NCBI GenBank assembly: GCA_001641205.1
Contig: LSMX01000003.1
Location: 248,001 to 312,000, forward strand
Direction of reading: 5' to 3'
Source: Mycoplasma sp. Bg1
GTDB lineage: Bacteria > Bacillota_I > Bacilli_A > Mycoplasmatales > Hepatoplasmataceae
DNA: 64,000 bases
Shown in pieces: positions 12,027 through 22,739 of this stretch (the first letter of the stretch is position 1; every line of letters begins with the position of its first letter). Below the pieces are notes generated by a model. It saw nothing but the letters and a program-made list of their open reading frames with translations, was not told the DNA's origin and made no database searches. The position numbers were made by a program, and so were the translations under genes.

Positions 12027-12569
12027 TTAGATAGTTTCAAGTTGTTGTTGCTTTTCTTTTAATAATTCATCAATTTTTTTATTTGCTTGATTTACTTGTT
12101 GTTGCACTTTTTCCTTAATCATATCTTCTTCATTTTCACTTAGATCATCATTTTCTGCTTTTCTTAAAGCTTCATGTCTAATGTTTCTAATGGCAATTTT
12201 AGTATTTTCTGCAATGGTTTTTGCTTCTTTAGAGAATTTTTTTCTATTTTCTAAGGTAAGTGGTGGAACAATAATTCTGATAAAATCACCTTCAATTATA
12301 GGATTAAATCCTAGATTAGCTTCAGAAATTGCTTTTACAATTTTAACACTAATTGTTTTATCAAAAGGAGTAATAATTAATTGTCCAGCATCAGGAGCTT
12401 TAATATTAGAAAGTTGAGGAAGCGGAGTTGGAACATCATAGTAATCAATTATAATATGTGAAACCGTTCCAGGATGAGCCCCCATTGCTCTAATTGTTGC
12501 TAATTCTGCTTTATAACTTTTTAAAGTTTTATTTATTTTATCTTCTACAAGTAAAATATAATCATTCAT
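12027..12569 (-). CDS. frr: Ribosome recycling factor
   Basis: 180-aa two-domain factor that splits post-termination ribosomes together with EF-G. It matches the family along its length: LATIRAMGAHPG, then VPTPLPQLSNIKAPDAGQL (hinge and beta domain), and the C-terminal helix region IVPPLTLENRKKFSK. The RBS AAGGAATAAC precedes the ATG; the gene begins 3 nt after pyrH. Confidence 0.96.
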   Translation of the reverse strand: MNDYILLVEDKINKTLKSYKAELATIRAMGAHPGTVSHIIIDYYDVPTPLPQLSNIKAPDAGQLIITPFDKTISVKIVKAISEANLGFNPIIEGDFIRIIVPPLTLENRKKFSKEAKTIAENTKIAIRNIRHEALRKAENDDLSENEEDMIKEKVQQQVNQANKKIDELLKEKQQQLETI

Positions 12570-12572
12570 TTG

Positions 12573-13295
12573 TTATTCCTTAATAATTGTTTTTTTTGTA
12601 TTAATATCTTTATACAAGTTAATTATATTATTAGTTGTATTCATATTGAATAATAATATATCAATTCCTTTTCCCTCTAATAGCTCCATGGCCTCATGAT
12701 CTACAACTTGGAGGTCTTTTTTTATTACTTCAGCAAAAGTAATTTGTTTAATAAACTTGGCATTTTTATCAAAATTAGGATCAGTTGTATAAATTCCATC
12801 AACTCCATTTTTAGCCATCAAAATGGCATCAGCTTTAATTTCAATTGCTCTTTCAGCAGCAGCAGTATCAGTTGATAGATAAGGTCTTCCAGTTCCCCCA
12901 CCAAAAATAACCACTTTTCCTTCTTCAAGAGCCTTTATTGCAATTTTGGGATTTATTTTTGCTGCTACCTTTTCAATTTCAAGAGAATTTTGCATAATTG
13001 TTTTTACCCCATTAAGATTGAAAAAGGTGGTAAGTCCAATTGCATTAATTGAAGTTGCGAGCATCCCCATATAATCAGCAGGTGCAGTATCATCTCCCAT
13101 TCCTAGTTCTTTTGAAATTTTTCCACGGAAGATGTTTCCTCCTCCAGGAACAATAGCAATTTCAATTTTATATTCTTTTTGAAGTTCTTGAACTTGAAAA
13201 AGAATATTAGTAAGAATTTTTTTTGAAATTGAAGATGTTGAACTTGCAAGTGCTTCTCCAGAGAGTTTTAATATAATTCTTTTATATTTTTTCAT
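12573..13295 (-). CDS. pyrH: UMP kinase
   Basis: 240-aa amino-acid-kinase-fold enzyme that phosphorylates UMP to UDP. Signatures: KRIILKLSGEAL at the N-terminus, PGGGNIFRG, GGGTGRPYLSTDTAAAERA, and the VDGIYTTDP nucleotide-binding segment. It sits in the rpsB-tsf-pyrH-frr order but is separated from tsf by a terminator-like hairpin, so it may have its own promoter (TGTAAAAT lies upstream of the ATG). Confidence 0.96.
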   Translation of the reverse strand: MKKYKRIILKLSGEALASSTSSISKKILTNILFQVQELQKEYKIEIAIVPGGGNIFRGKISKELGMGDDTAPADYMGMLATSINAIGLTTFFNLNGVKTIMQNSLEIEKVAAKINPKIAIKALEEGKVVIFGGGTGRPYLSTDTAAAERAIEIKADAILMAKNGVDGIYTTDPNFDKNAKFIKQITFAEVIKKDLQVVDHEAMELLEGKGIDILLFNMNTTNNIINLYKDINTKKTIIKE

Positions 13296-13321
13296 TTATG
13301 TACTTCTTTATAATTTTACAA

Positions 13322-13348
13322 AAATAAAAAGCATAAAGATGCTTTTTA
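13322..13348 (-). terminator. Intrinsic terminator after tsf
   Basis: Hairpin AAAAGCAT/ATGCTTTT with a 4-nt loop, followed in minus sense by TTTTTATTTT. It lies between the tsf stop and the pyrH start. Confidence 0.75.
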
Positions 13349-13353
13349 TTTAA

Positions 13354-14235
13354 TTATTTTTTTGCCGAAGCAATTTGAGCTGCAACTTCATCTGCGAAAT
13401 TATTTTCAGCCTTTTGAATACCTTCACCAACTTCATAGCGAATGAAACTATCAATTTTGCCTTGTCCTTGTAAATCTTTAATTTTTTTAGAAGGTTCTTT
13501 TACAAAGGGTTGTTCAAGTAAAGTGAATTCTCCAAGAGTTTTATTTACTTTTCCTTGAATAATTGCTTTTTGAATTTTTTCAGGTTTTCCTACAAGTTGA
13601 TCTTTTAAAAGTTCTTCTGCCAAAGATTTTTCTTTAGCTTTTGTTTCTTTTGAAATATCATCCATTGAAAGAAATTGTGGGTCCATTGCAGCAACATGCA
13701 TTGCAATGTCCCTTAACAGAGAACTTTTCATTGCAGTTCCTAAAACAATAGTTCCAATTTTTGAATTAGAATGAACATAAAAACCTACATTTTGATCTTT
13801 TAAGTTAAAAACAGCAAATCTTCTTAAAGTAATTTTTTCTCCAATTATTGAAGTTAATTTAATAAGAAGCTCTTTTATTGTTCCGGTTGGTGTTACTAAA
13901 TCATTTGCTCCTAAAAGATCATTGCTTTTAAGAGATGATTTTAAGAGTTCCTTTGCAATCTGCTCTACTCCTTTTTTAAAATCAGCATTTGAAGCAACAA
14001 AATCTGTTTCAGAATTTATTTCAATAATTACTACTTTTTTTGAATTACTTACAATAGAAATAATTCCCTCAGCTGCAATTCTACTTGCTTTTTTAGCAGC
14101 CTTAGCAACTCCATTTTTTCGAAGTCATTCAATTGCTAAATCAATATCATCAGAAGAAGCATCAAGAGCTTTTTTTACATCCATCATGCCAGCTCCAGTC
14201 ATTTCCCGTAATTTTTTAATATTTTTGATTGACAT
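13354..14235 (-). CDS. tsf: Elongation factor Ts
   Basis: 293-aa nucleotide-exchange factor for EF-Tu. The N-terminal UBA-like domain is clear (IKKLREMTGAGMMDVKKAL, then ALEWLRK-type IEWLRKNG), with SETDFVASNADF, the EF-Tu contact motif (TDFV). The C-terminal half has MHVAAMDPQFL. Strong RBS AATAGGAGGAAAAATG; the rpsB stop codon lies inside this RBS region. Confidence 0.96.
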
Positions 14236-14243
14236 TTTTCCTC

Positions 14244-15800
14244 CTATTTTTTTGAAATTCAATTATATAAATTAATTAGAATTTCTTTTAATTGATTAAC
14301 TTTTTGGTTAAAATCTTCTTTTAATCCAGAAAAGCCATGAATTAAGGCTCCCTTTGCCTTTTCATCAAGAGCAATTAAATCATTTAATGTTTTAACATTA
14401 AATTTATTAAAATGTTCAATAATTTCTTTACTCAGCTCTTTAAATTCACTAAGTTCTTTTTCCCCTAAATCTAAAAGATCAATTTTTTCTTTTAAGTTTT
14501 TAAATTCTTGTTCTAAAAAAAGTCTAGGTGTTGAGGATGATTGCCCTATTCCTGGTTTTGGTTTTCCGACATATTTTGTAAATGGTCTTTTTTTAGGTTC
14601 TTGTTTTAAAATTTCTGAAACTTCTTTTTCTTTTCCTTTAAGTTTTCATTCATTTGCTGCAATAATTGAAATTGCTTCATTAGCCATTGCAAAAGTTACA
14701 TTTTCAGCAGTAAAACCATTATTTACTAAAACTCTAATTTGTTTTTCGGTTGGTTTATTTGAATATTTTCTTACTGGTGGTCTATTTACATTTTGTTGAG
14801 GCTGTCTTATTTGAGTTTCGTCAATTCCCATTACTTCAACATTTTCATCGAGGTGGAAAGCAGCCATTGCTACTCCCCCTTTGGCTTCTACGATTGCATC
14901 GGCCATTAAAGTTGTAATTAAAGCAATTGATTTATTTGCATCATCATTTGCAACAATTGGAAAACGGACTGTTGAGGGATCGACATTAGTATCAGCAAGC
15001 CCAAAAACAGGAATTTTTAATTTATTAGCTTCTTTAATTGCGATGTCTTCTTCAAAAATTGAAGTTACAAAAAGAGCTGTTGGTAGTCTTCGCATAAATT
15101 TAATTCCACCAAGTGATTTTTCAAGTTTTGCAAGTTCAGCACCCATATGCAAGGCTTCTTTTTTAGTATAACCTTCAAATTCATTTTTTGAAAGTCTTTC
15201 AAGCATTCTTAATTTTTTAACAGAGTTTTGAATTGTTCTAAAGTTTGTTAATGTTCCTCCAAGTCAACGATGGTTTACATAAAAAACTCCTGCTCTTTCA
15301 GAGTTTTCTTGAATTGTTTTTTCTGCTCGTTTATTTGTTCCAACAAATAAGAAAGTTCCCCCTTTTGAAGCAATTGAAGTCATTGCATTATAAGCATTTT
15401 CTAAAGTCATCGCTGTTGCTGCAGGACTAATCATGTGAATTTGTTTTCTTGAATTAGTCATTTTTTGCGCTTTTGCAATAAATGGTTTCATTGCAGGATT
15501 TCATCTTCTTGTTTCATGACCGTAATGAGTTCCATATTCAAGAAGTTTATCTTTTGAAATTAAACGTTCACTTCTTTCTACTGGTTTTTTTTCAAGTTCT
15601 TCTTTTTCTTCATCTTTTTTAGATTCAGAAGTAGAAGAATCTTTTTCATTATTTTTTGCTAGATCTTCTGCTTTTTGATTTAATATTTTTTCTTCAAAGG
15701 TATTTTCCCCTGATTTTTTGATTTCTAATTTATTTACATCTTGTTTTTTTTCAAGATTAATATCTGTTTTTTGTTCAACAGACTCTTTAATATTTTCCAT
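14244..15800 (-). CDS. rpsB: 30S ribosomal protein S2 with long extensions
   Basis: 518 aa, about twice the usual S2 length. Residues 1 to about 80 are a charged Lys/Glu-rich extension (MENIKESVEQKTDIN...). The S2 core starts near LLEYGTHYGHETRRWNPAMK, closely matching the canonical N-terminus, and runs to about residue 310 (LADTNVDPSTVRFPIVANDDA). A C-terminal tail of roughly 200 residues follows, containing a PTEKQIRVLVNNGFT segment and helical, Lys-rich sequence. The start is supported by GAGGAG 5 nt before the ATG. Three UGA-Trp codons split it under the standard code, and a fourth lies near the C-terminus. Confidence 0.93.
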
Positions 15801-15810
15801 TTTCTCCTCG

Positions 15811-15875
15811 TTTTAGACACCGACTAGTTTCGAACAAAGGAACCCTTTGGCACGACCTTTGAATCCACTAATCTG
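15811..15875 (-). promoter_or_regulatory. Structured leader RNA of rpsB
   Basis: In minus sense, GATTAGT (15873-15867) pairs with ACTAGTC (15828-15822). Inside it, CAAAGG (15861-15856) pairs with CCTTTG (15840-15835); the latter can instead form a tight local hairpin with CAAAGG at 15849-15844 (loop GTT). It ends 11 nt before the start codon, covering the approach to the RBS. This resembles autogenous r-protein leaders; S2 leaders are known in other bacteria, but I cannot assign it to a family. Confidence 0.5.
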
Positions 15876-15918
15876 TTTAATTAATATAGTATATCTTTAT
15901 AATTTTAACATTTTAAGC

Positions 15919-15954
15919 ACAAGAAAAAAGAGAATTTTTTCTCTTTTTTCTTGT
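15919..15954 (-). terminator. 16-bp perfect hairpin after topA
   Basis: ACAAGAAAAAAGAGAA and its exact complement around a TTTT loop, between the topA stop (15991) and the rpsB promoter region. There is no long U-run after the stem, but the stem itself ends in a U-rich arm; probably the topA terminator. Confidence 0.6.
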
Positions 15955-15990
15955 AAATAATTAATTTAAACAATTAAAAAAATATTAAAT

Positions 15991-18063
15991 TTAAGTTTTT
16001 TTTATTTTTTTTATTGGTAGTTTTTTCTTTGCATTTTTATCTTTTGCTTTTTTTATCATGGCAAGAGATTGTTCTTTAGTAATTTCTCCGAGGTCTAGTA
16101 AAATTTCTGCTGTTTTTTCTTGTTTTTCAATAAAATTACATTTTGGAAAATTAGAACACCCAATAAATTTAGTCCCGTAACGAGAAGTTCGCATTACTAA
16201 GGGAGCTCCACATTCTGGACATTTTCTATTTACATCAAGTGGTGGCTCTTTTTTTACTAAGGGAGCTGAATATTTACATTCTGGAAAATTTTCACAAGCG
16301 ATAAATTTTCCAAATCTTCCCCTTTTAATTTCTAAACGTTTTCCACACTCTGGACATTTTTCATCAATATATACTGGTGGTTTTGGTTTTACATTTAAGT
16401 CCGCTTCTTCAATTCGAGGTTCAAACATAAAAAAGAAATCCTTAATAAATTTTTTACCATCAACTTTTTTTCTTGCAATTAAGTCAAGTTGTTTTTCCAT
16501 TCATGAAGTATATTCTTCATTAATAATATCATCAAATTTTGCTTCCTTTTGTAAAAGATGATTTACTTCATAAGCAAGTTCAGTAGGAGTTAAGGTTCCC
16601 CCTTTACTTTCTAAATATTGATAATTAATTAATCCCTGTGTTGTATTTGCATAGGTAGAAGGTCTTCCAATTCCTACTTCCTTCATTTTTTTAATTAAAG
16701 AGGCTTGGTTATATTTTGCTGGTGGTTTTGTTTCATGATCTATTACTTTTAGAAAATCTATTTCCAATTTAATTTCAGTTTTGGGAGCAGTTTCCTTAAT
16801 TAATTTCAATCCATCCACAATTCTAAATCCTAATTCAATAGGAATTGAAGATCTTATTACAAAATAATTTTCCTTATCTTGATAAACATCAGTAAGAGTT
16901 TTATTTTTTCCCGGAGTTAAAAAGGCTTTAATTGTTGTTTGTCAAATAAAGGTATAAGCTTTTTTTTCATTAATTTTTAAATCTTTTATTACTTGGGGAG
17001 ATTGTTCAATATCAGCTGGACGAATAGCTTCATGAGCATCTTGATCCCCTTGTGCTGCTTTAGTTTGTGGTTTACCTAAATAATATTTTTCATCATAAAA
17101 TGTTTTTACATATTCCTTTACTGTTTTTACAAATTTTTCATCACCAATTCTTGTAGAGTCTGTTCTTGGATAAGAAATAATTCCTTTTTCATAAAGTTTT
17201 TGAGCAGCAATTGTAGCTGAAGTATTGGACATCTTATAATTAGTATACATCCCCATTAAATAAGTTGCCATCTCCAAAGGTTTTGGAGGATTTATTGTAA
17301 TAGTTCTTGTTTTTCGATCAATAAAAGTAAAATTTCCTGTAAGTTTTTTTAAAACAAGAGCAGCAGCTTTATTTGTTTCATATTCAATTGTGGAAAAGTT
17401 TTTTGCATCAACATTAATCATTGTGATGTTTTTTTTAGTATCAATTCCCTCTATAGTTGATCAAGTTTCTGGAACAAATTTATCGATTTCATCTTGTCTT
17501 TCAATAATCATTCTTAAGGCTGCTGATTTAACTCTTCCAGCAGATTGTGCTTGAACTTTTTTCTTTGTTAAAAAAGATAAACGAAAACCAATAATACGGT
17601 CAAGCATTCTTCTTGCTTCTTGTGAATGCACAAGATCCATATTTAATTTTCCTTTATGCTCAATTGCCTCTAAAACTGCTTCTTTTGTAATCATGTCAAA
17701 AGAAACACGATAAAAATTAACATCTTTATGGTCTTTTTTTAAGACCTCTTCGATTACTGTTTTAATATGTCAACCAATGGCCTCACCTTCACGGTCAGGA
17801 TCAGTTGCAAGATAAATATTTTCTGCTTTTAATGCTTCTTTTTGCAAATCAACAATTATTTCTTTTTTATCTTTTAATTCTATATATTGAGGTTCCATTT
17901 TATCAAGATCAATTCCTAATCTTAAACGTGTCCCTCAAGTTGATAAATTACGAATATGTCCAACAGAGGACATTACAAGTCATTCATCTTTTTTACTTGG
18001 TAAAAAAGACTGAATTTTTTGAACTTTATTTGGTGATTCAACTATTACTAAATTTTTTGCCAT
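15991..18063 (-). CDS. topA: DNA topoisomerase I
   Basis: 690-aa type IA topoisomerase that relaxes negative supercoils. The N-terminal Toprim domain has LVIVESPNK and ATDPDREGEA; the active-site Tyr is in GIISYPRTDS (about residue 298). The C-terminus has two four-cysteine zinc ribbons (CPECGKRLEIKRG...CENFPEC and CPECGAPLVMRTS...CSNFPKC), then a Lys-rich tail. Several UGA-Trp codons are present. The start MAKNLVIVE has no convincing RBS. It precedes rpsB, while in Bacillus topA and rbgA are near neighbours; here the nan cluster separates them. Confidence 0.96.
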
Positions 18064-18251
18064 CTAAATTTTTTAATACCTTAATAGTATTACTCCCTTT
18101 TAAATAGAATTTAACTTTTTAATTTTAATTTCTAATTCTATTATATTTATTATATTATCAATTATTTAAAAATAAATGAAATTATTTTTAAAAATATGAC
18201 CACAATTAAAGAAGTATATATAAATTTTCTCAATTAAAACCAATTAAAATT

Positions 18252-18282
18252 AAAACCAAAAGGAATTTTTCCTTTTGGTTTT
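18252..18282 (-). terminator. Terminator after the nan cluster
   Basis: Perfect 14-bp hairpin AAAACCAAAAGGAA / TTCCTTTTGGTTTT with a 3-nt loop, downstream of yhcH (stop 18310). Followed in minus sense by AATTTTAATT. The rest of 18064-18309 is AT-rich sequence containing the presumed topA promoter; no gene is seen there. Confidence 0.7.
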
Positions 18283-18309
18283 GTGGTTTATTAAGTTAAA
18301 ATTAAAATT

Positions 18310-18783
18310 TTAAATTTTAATTTTAAAAATCATTTTTTCTATATTTTTTGGTAAAACAGAAGCATCATTCACTAATAATGGAATATGTAAATCCTGAGGA
18401 AATAAAATTGCCATATCTCCTGCTTTTAATTTTGTAAGGGTAACATCTTTAATGTTTGCATCATATTTTGAAAGTAAATAATCATCTTTTTCATCATAAC
18501 TTTGAACAATTTCTATTTGATTATTTGTAGAAATTATGAGATTTTCTTCCCCTTCAATACAATAATGTAAATCTAAGTTTTTTTGGTGACTTTCAAAGTC
18601 TAATCCCGCTGATACTCTAAGAGGAAAAGTGTTGTAAATACAAATTACTTCATCGGGTTTTAATATATTAACACCTTTTATTAAATTTGTAAAATTTCCT
18701 TCTTGTAAATAATCAAGAACATAATCTAAATTAGCACTAATACCTTTATAGGAATTAAGATTTTTTTTATTATCAATTATCAT
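18310..18783 (-). CDS. YhcH/YjgK/YiaL family protein (sialic-acid cluster)
   Basis: 157-aa beta-barrel protein of the YhcH/YiaL/EbgC family. Family features are LDLHYCIEGEENL (conserved His and Glu of the metal-binding pocket) and FPQDLHIP near the C-terminus. Members commonly sit in sialic-acid operons and are thought to act on sugar anomers or isomers; exact activity here is unknown. It is the last gene of the nan cluster, starting 3 nt after the symporter stop with no RBS, so it is likely coupled. Confidence 0.85.
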   Translation of the reverse strand: MIIDNKKNLNSYKGISANLDYVLDYLQEGNFTNLIKGVNILKPDEVICIYNTFPLRVSAGLDFESHQKNLDLHYCIEGEENLIISTNNQIEIVQSYDEKDDYLLSKYDANIKDVTLTKLKAGDMAILFPQDLHIPLLVNDASVLPKNIEKMIFKIKI

Positions 18784-18786
18784 AAT

Positions 18787-20826
18787 CTATTTTTGTTTAG
18801 CTTCCTTTCATGCTTTTAATTCATCAACTTTTTCTTGTTTTCTAAATTCTTCAAGTAAAGTCATTTCTTTGAAATAGTGTTCATATTTATCTAAATAAGT
18901 TTTTTCTGGAATGGTAATAAGTTCTCTATTATTTTTAGAACTTAATTTATTTAGAAATTTAATATAACGGTTTTGTCATTTAATTTTTTTACAGTTTTTA
19001 TTGTATTTATTTTCATCTTTATTTAGAAGTTTTTCTTCTTTAATTAAATTTTTAGTATCTGCTGTTCAAGATCAAACAGTAAGGTTAGTTTTATCTTTAT
19101 TTTTTTTAAGAGTTCAATAACCTTTTTTATCTCCAAAATCAAGAACAATAGATAAGACATATCCGATAATTGCCACTGTAAAGAAAGCGAAAATTGGTGT
19201 TCATAAACTACTAATTAATGGAGTTTCCATAATCATTGTTGATGAAATAAAGAAACAACCAATTCCTACTGCTGATCCAATTACACCACCAATAAGTGTT
19301 CCTTGTTTGTTTGCTCTTGTAGTAAACATTCCAAGGAAAAACATTCCAAATACCGGTGCTCCAAATCCCCCAATTAAAGCAATAAAGAAGTTTAGTAAAT
19401 TATATACTCCAGAAACTATCATCATTAAACAAACAAAAGTTGCAAATAGTCCAACCAAAATCATAATTATCTGTGATATTTTAACAATTTTAGTTTCATC
19501 AATATCTTTTTTATGATATTGAATAAAATCAACCGTAAAACAAGTACCTACTGCATTTAATGAACTGGCAATTGTTGACTGACAAGCCGCAAATAAAGCT
19601 GCAATAATAAGTCCAGTCACTGCAACTGGTAAAGCTGTCAACACAAAGAATGGTAAAACATTATCTGTTTTTTGACCAGCTCCAGGAAGAATATTATTAG
19701 TAACAAAATTATCAAGATGCCCCCCTTCAGGGAATATAACCTGTCCACCATCAGGATAAGTTCATCCACCAATAATATTTTTATCATCAAAAAATGGTGA
19801 TTGAGCAAAAAGATAAAGATAATTATTAGCATCATAATATCCTCAAAGTAAAGTTCCTGCTCCATAGAAAAGGAAAATTGTTAATATAGCTAAAAAGGCA
19901 TTTACTCAAATTCCTTTATTTACTTCATTAGAAGATTTTGAAGTTTGATATCTTTGAACTACATCTTGAGAACCAACATATTGATAAGAAGTATTTATTA
20001 ATTGTCCAAGGAAAATAATTGGAATCGATGCTCCAACTAGAGTTATTTTTCAGGCGCTTCCGCCACCTTCACCACCCATAAATTTATTATTAGCAAGTGC
20101 ATTATTGAGAAATTCACTTCAAGTAACTCCCGCGGCTAAAATTCCACTAATTGCAAAACCAATAATAAGAATAATTCCTGCTAAAAGCACAAATCCTTGA
20201 ACAGCTTCTGTTCAAACAACCCCTTTAATTCCAGCTACAACCGTATAAATTAAAGAAATAATTCCAATAAATGCCGCTATCCAAAATGGACTTACATTAG
20301 GTAAAATAGTTCCAAAAGCTAATGTTGGCAAGTAAATTACAATAGCAATTCTAAAAATATGATAACCAATGAACATAACTGAACCAAGTGCTCTTATAAT
20401 ATAGGAAAATCTTTGTTCTAAATATTCATATGCAGTTGTTGCATTAATGTGTCTAAAAAAAGGCACAATATAAATAATTAAAATTGGTGCAAATAGAAAA
20501 ATAGTAATATTTCCAAATGCAAATATTCAACTTCCTACAAAAGCATTTGCAGGAGTAGCCATATAAGTAATAGCGGAAAGTGTTGTCGCTCAAATAGACA
20601 TTCCTGCTACCCAACCAGGAATTTGTCCCGATCCTTTAAAATATTCCTCTGCTGAGTCACTTTTTTTAGCTTTTTTTCTTTGATAACTAAAAGCAAAACC
20701 AATAACAACGATTGTTGCAAAATATGCTACTAAAACTACTCAATCTCAACTAGCAAATCCTGCTTCAGGAGGATTTAAAATATGTTCTATTCCATTTTCT
20801 ATTTTAGGAAAATCACTAATATTCAT
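18787..20826 (-). CDS. Sodium:solute symporter, likely sialic-acid transporter
   Basis: 679-aa polytopic membrane protein of the SSS family (sodium/solute symporters), about 13 TM segments. Recognisable regions: SAEEYFKGSGQIPGWVAG near the N-terminus, YEYLEQRF, VYTV-type IYTVVAGIKGVVWTEAVQG, and ASSLNAVGTCFTVDF (Na+-site region). A hydrophilic Lys-rich tail of about 100 residues follows the last TM. It lies between nanA and yhcH, the context of known NanT-type SSS transporters, so sialic acid is the inferred substrate. RBS AAGAGGAATC. UGA-Trp codons split the frame. Confidence 0.88.
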
Positions 20827-20837
20827 TCCGATTCCTC

Positions 20838-21722
20838 TTATGAAAGATATTTATCAATTATGTTTTGAGCATTTTTTAATAATTCTTCTTTTTCAATTGG
20901 AGCATAAGCAATTTTTGAATATGTTAAATCTCCATAACCTTTTAGATGAATAATTGCTTTTAATGTTCCCATTAAATTATTTGCAACTAAATCTGAAATA
21001 TAATTATTATATTGATGTTGTAGTTGAACTGCTTCACTGATATTTCCTGATTTAGCAGCAACTAAAATTTTTCTTGCTAAGATAGCATTTGCATTATAAG
21101 TTGATCCAATAAAACCATCAACTCCAAGTAGCGCTCCAGCAACAAGCATTTCATCTCATCCATAAAGAATATTTAAATCAGGATAAGCATTTTTTAATCT
21201 TTCTAATTCAAATAAATTAGTTGCAGAAAATTTAACTCCCACTACTTTATCTAAACTTAATAATTTTCCAAATTCTGCTATTGATAATGAAATATTAGTT
21301 AATTGAGGAAGATAGTAAACAAACATGTTCATTCCTGTTCCATCAATTATTTTTTTATAATAATTATATACATCTTTAAAACTAAACCCATAATAGTAAG
21401 GGGTTACTGCACTAATTGCATCATAATTTAAATCTTTTGCAATTTTTCCTAAATAAATTGATTGATTGTAATCTAAATTACCAACTTGAGCAATTAATTG
21501 TATTCTTCCATTTGCAGCTTTTGCAACTAATTCTAAAATTTTTTGTTGTGTTGCGCAATTACTTGCAAGAAATTCTCCTGTTGATCCATTTATGTATAGA
21601 CCATCAACTTTTTGATTTTCAATTAAAAAGTTGACAGTTTCTCCCACTGCTTGTTCATTTAATGAACCATCTTCATTAAATGGTGTAACCATAGCAGCAA
21701 AAATTCCTGTTAATTTTTCCAT
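20838..21722 (-). CDS. nanA: N-acetylneuraminate lyase
   Basis: 294-aa class I aldolase (DHDPS/NAL family) cleaving N-acetylneuraminate to ManNAc and pyruvate. Visible: GIFAAMVTPFNEDGSLN, the carboxylate-binding GSTGEF motif, the catalytic Tyr in TPYYYGFS and the Schiff-base Lys in GVKFSATN. C-terminal VDGFIGSTYN also fits NanA. One UGA-Trp. Strong RBS AAAGGAGATAAC. First gene after a 143-nt gap with a GTATATAC palindrome; the symporter and yhcH follow. Confidence 0.95.
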
Positions 21723-21846
21723 TTTGTTATCTCCTTTAAATGTAAAATATCTTGAATCTTAATCTACTATTTAAGTATATTTTTAGTAAGAAAAATATTG
21801 CTCAAAAAAGGTATGAGCAATATAACAATAAATTTTTTAATTATAT

Positions 21847-21854
21847 GTATATAC
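21847..21854. promoter_or_regulatory. GTATATAC operator-like palindrome upstream of nanA
   Basis: GTATATAC flanked by TTATAT and TTATATATACC, in the gap between the SIS gene and nanA. GTnTAnAC is the half-site logic of HutC-subfamily GntR repressors. The same octamer recurs before fruA1, fruA2 and the GH4 gene. Confidence 0.45.
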
Positions 21855-21866
21855 TTATATATACCA

Positions 21867-22739
21867 CTATTTATTTAATTTTAAATCAAGCAAATCAGCT
21901 ATTTTATTTTTAGAAATAAGAATTTTTGCCTCTTGATATGAAATCTTATATAAATGAGTAATTAATGATTCTGCAAGATATTTTTGATTTTTATCTAGAA
22001 GTTTTTTTGCTTCCAAAAAATCTAATCCCAATAATTCTTTAATAATATTAATTGAAAATTCATATGTTTTATTATTAAAAGCATAAGTAGAAACAATTTT
22101 ATTTTGATATATTTTTCCTAAATTATTATATGATTTAATAATTAAATAATCTAAAATAATTTTTAAGAAAGTAGTTTCTGGACCAAAAGTTCATCCTTCA
22201 ATATACAAAGAATCAAAATTAAAATTTATAAGATAATCAATAAAATTTAATTTTAAATCTAATTTATTTAAATTTTTCTCTTTATTAACACAATTAATAC
22301 TAATAGTTGTAGCATAAGATTCTTTTGCTTTTTTTAAAATACCTAAATTATATTTAGTATTTCCAGTAATTGAAAATTCTATAACTAAATCATTATTAGT
22401 AAAAGAAAAATCTGCCATATCAAGATATCCAACTTGAAAGTATTGTTCAAAATAAACATCATTATGTTCATTATCATTACTAAAAGTATTTATATGTTTT
22501 TCAGAAGAAATAAACGTTTTAAATTTATCTTCTTTTTCATCAAATAGAAATCATAGATAATCTGTAATTCCACGAAGCATATGCCCTGTATATCCTGCCC
22601 CTATAAAAAATATTCTTGCATTTTTTTTATTAATAAATTTTTGAAAAACTTTTTGCAAATGAACAAGTTCCTTTTCACTTTGATTAAAAAGTTTTTCATA
22701 TTCCAAAATTTTTGAAAAATATGTATCTATTCAGTCCAT
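21867..22739 (-). CDS. SIS-domain protein, divergent MurQ-like
   Basis: 290 aa with one SIS (phosphosugar isomerase) domain: FFIGAGYTGHMLRGITD resembles the GAGTSGR loop of MurQ, and VIEFSITGNTKYNL resembles its second phosphate-binding loop; EGWTFGPETTFLKIILD matches the following helix region. The C-terminal part (LLGLDFLEAKKLLDKNQKYL) is like the MurQ tail. MurQ converts MurNAc-6-P to GlcNAc-6-P. Several canonical MurQ residues differ, so another sugar-phosphate isomerase is possible. The start overlaps the ROK gene by 13 nt. Confidence 0.6.
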
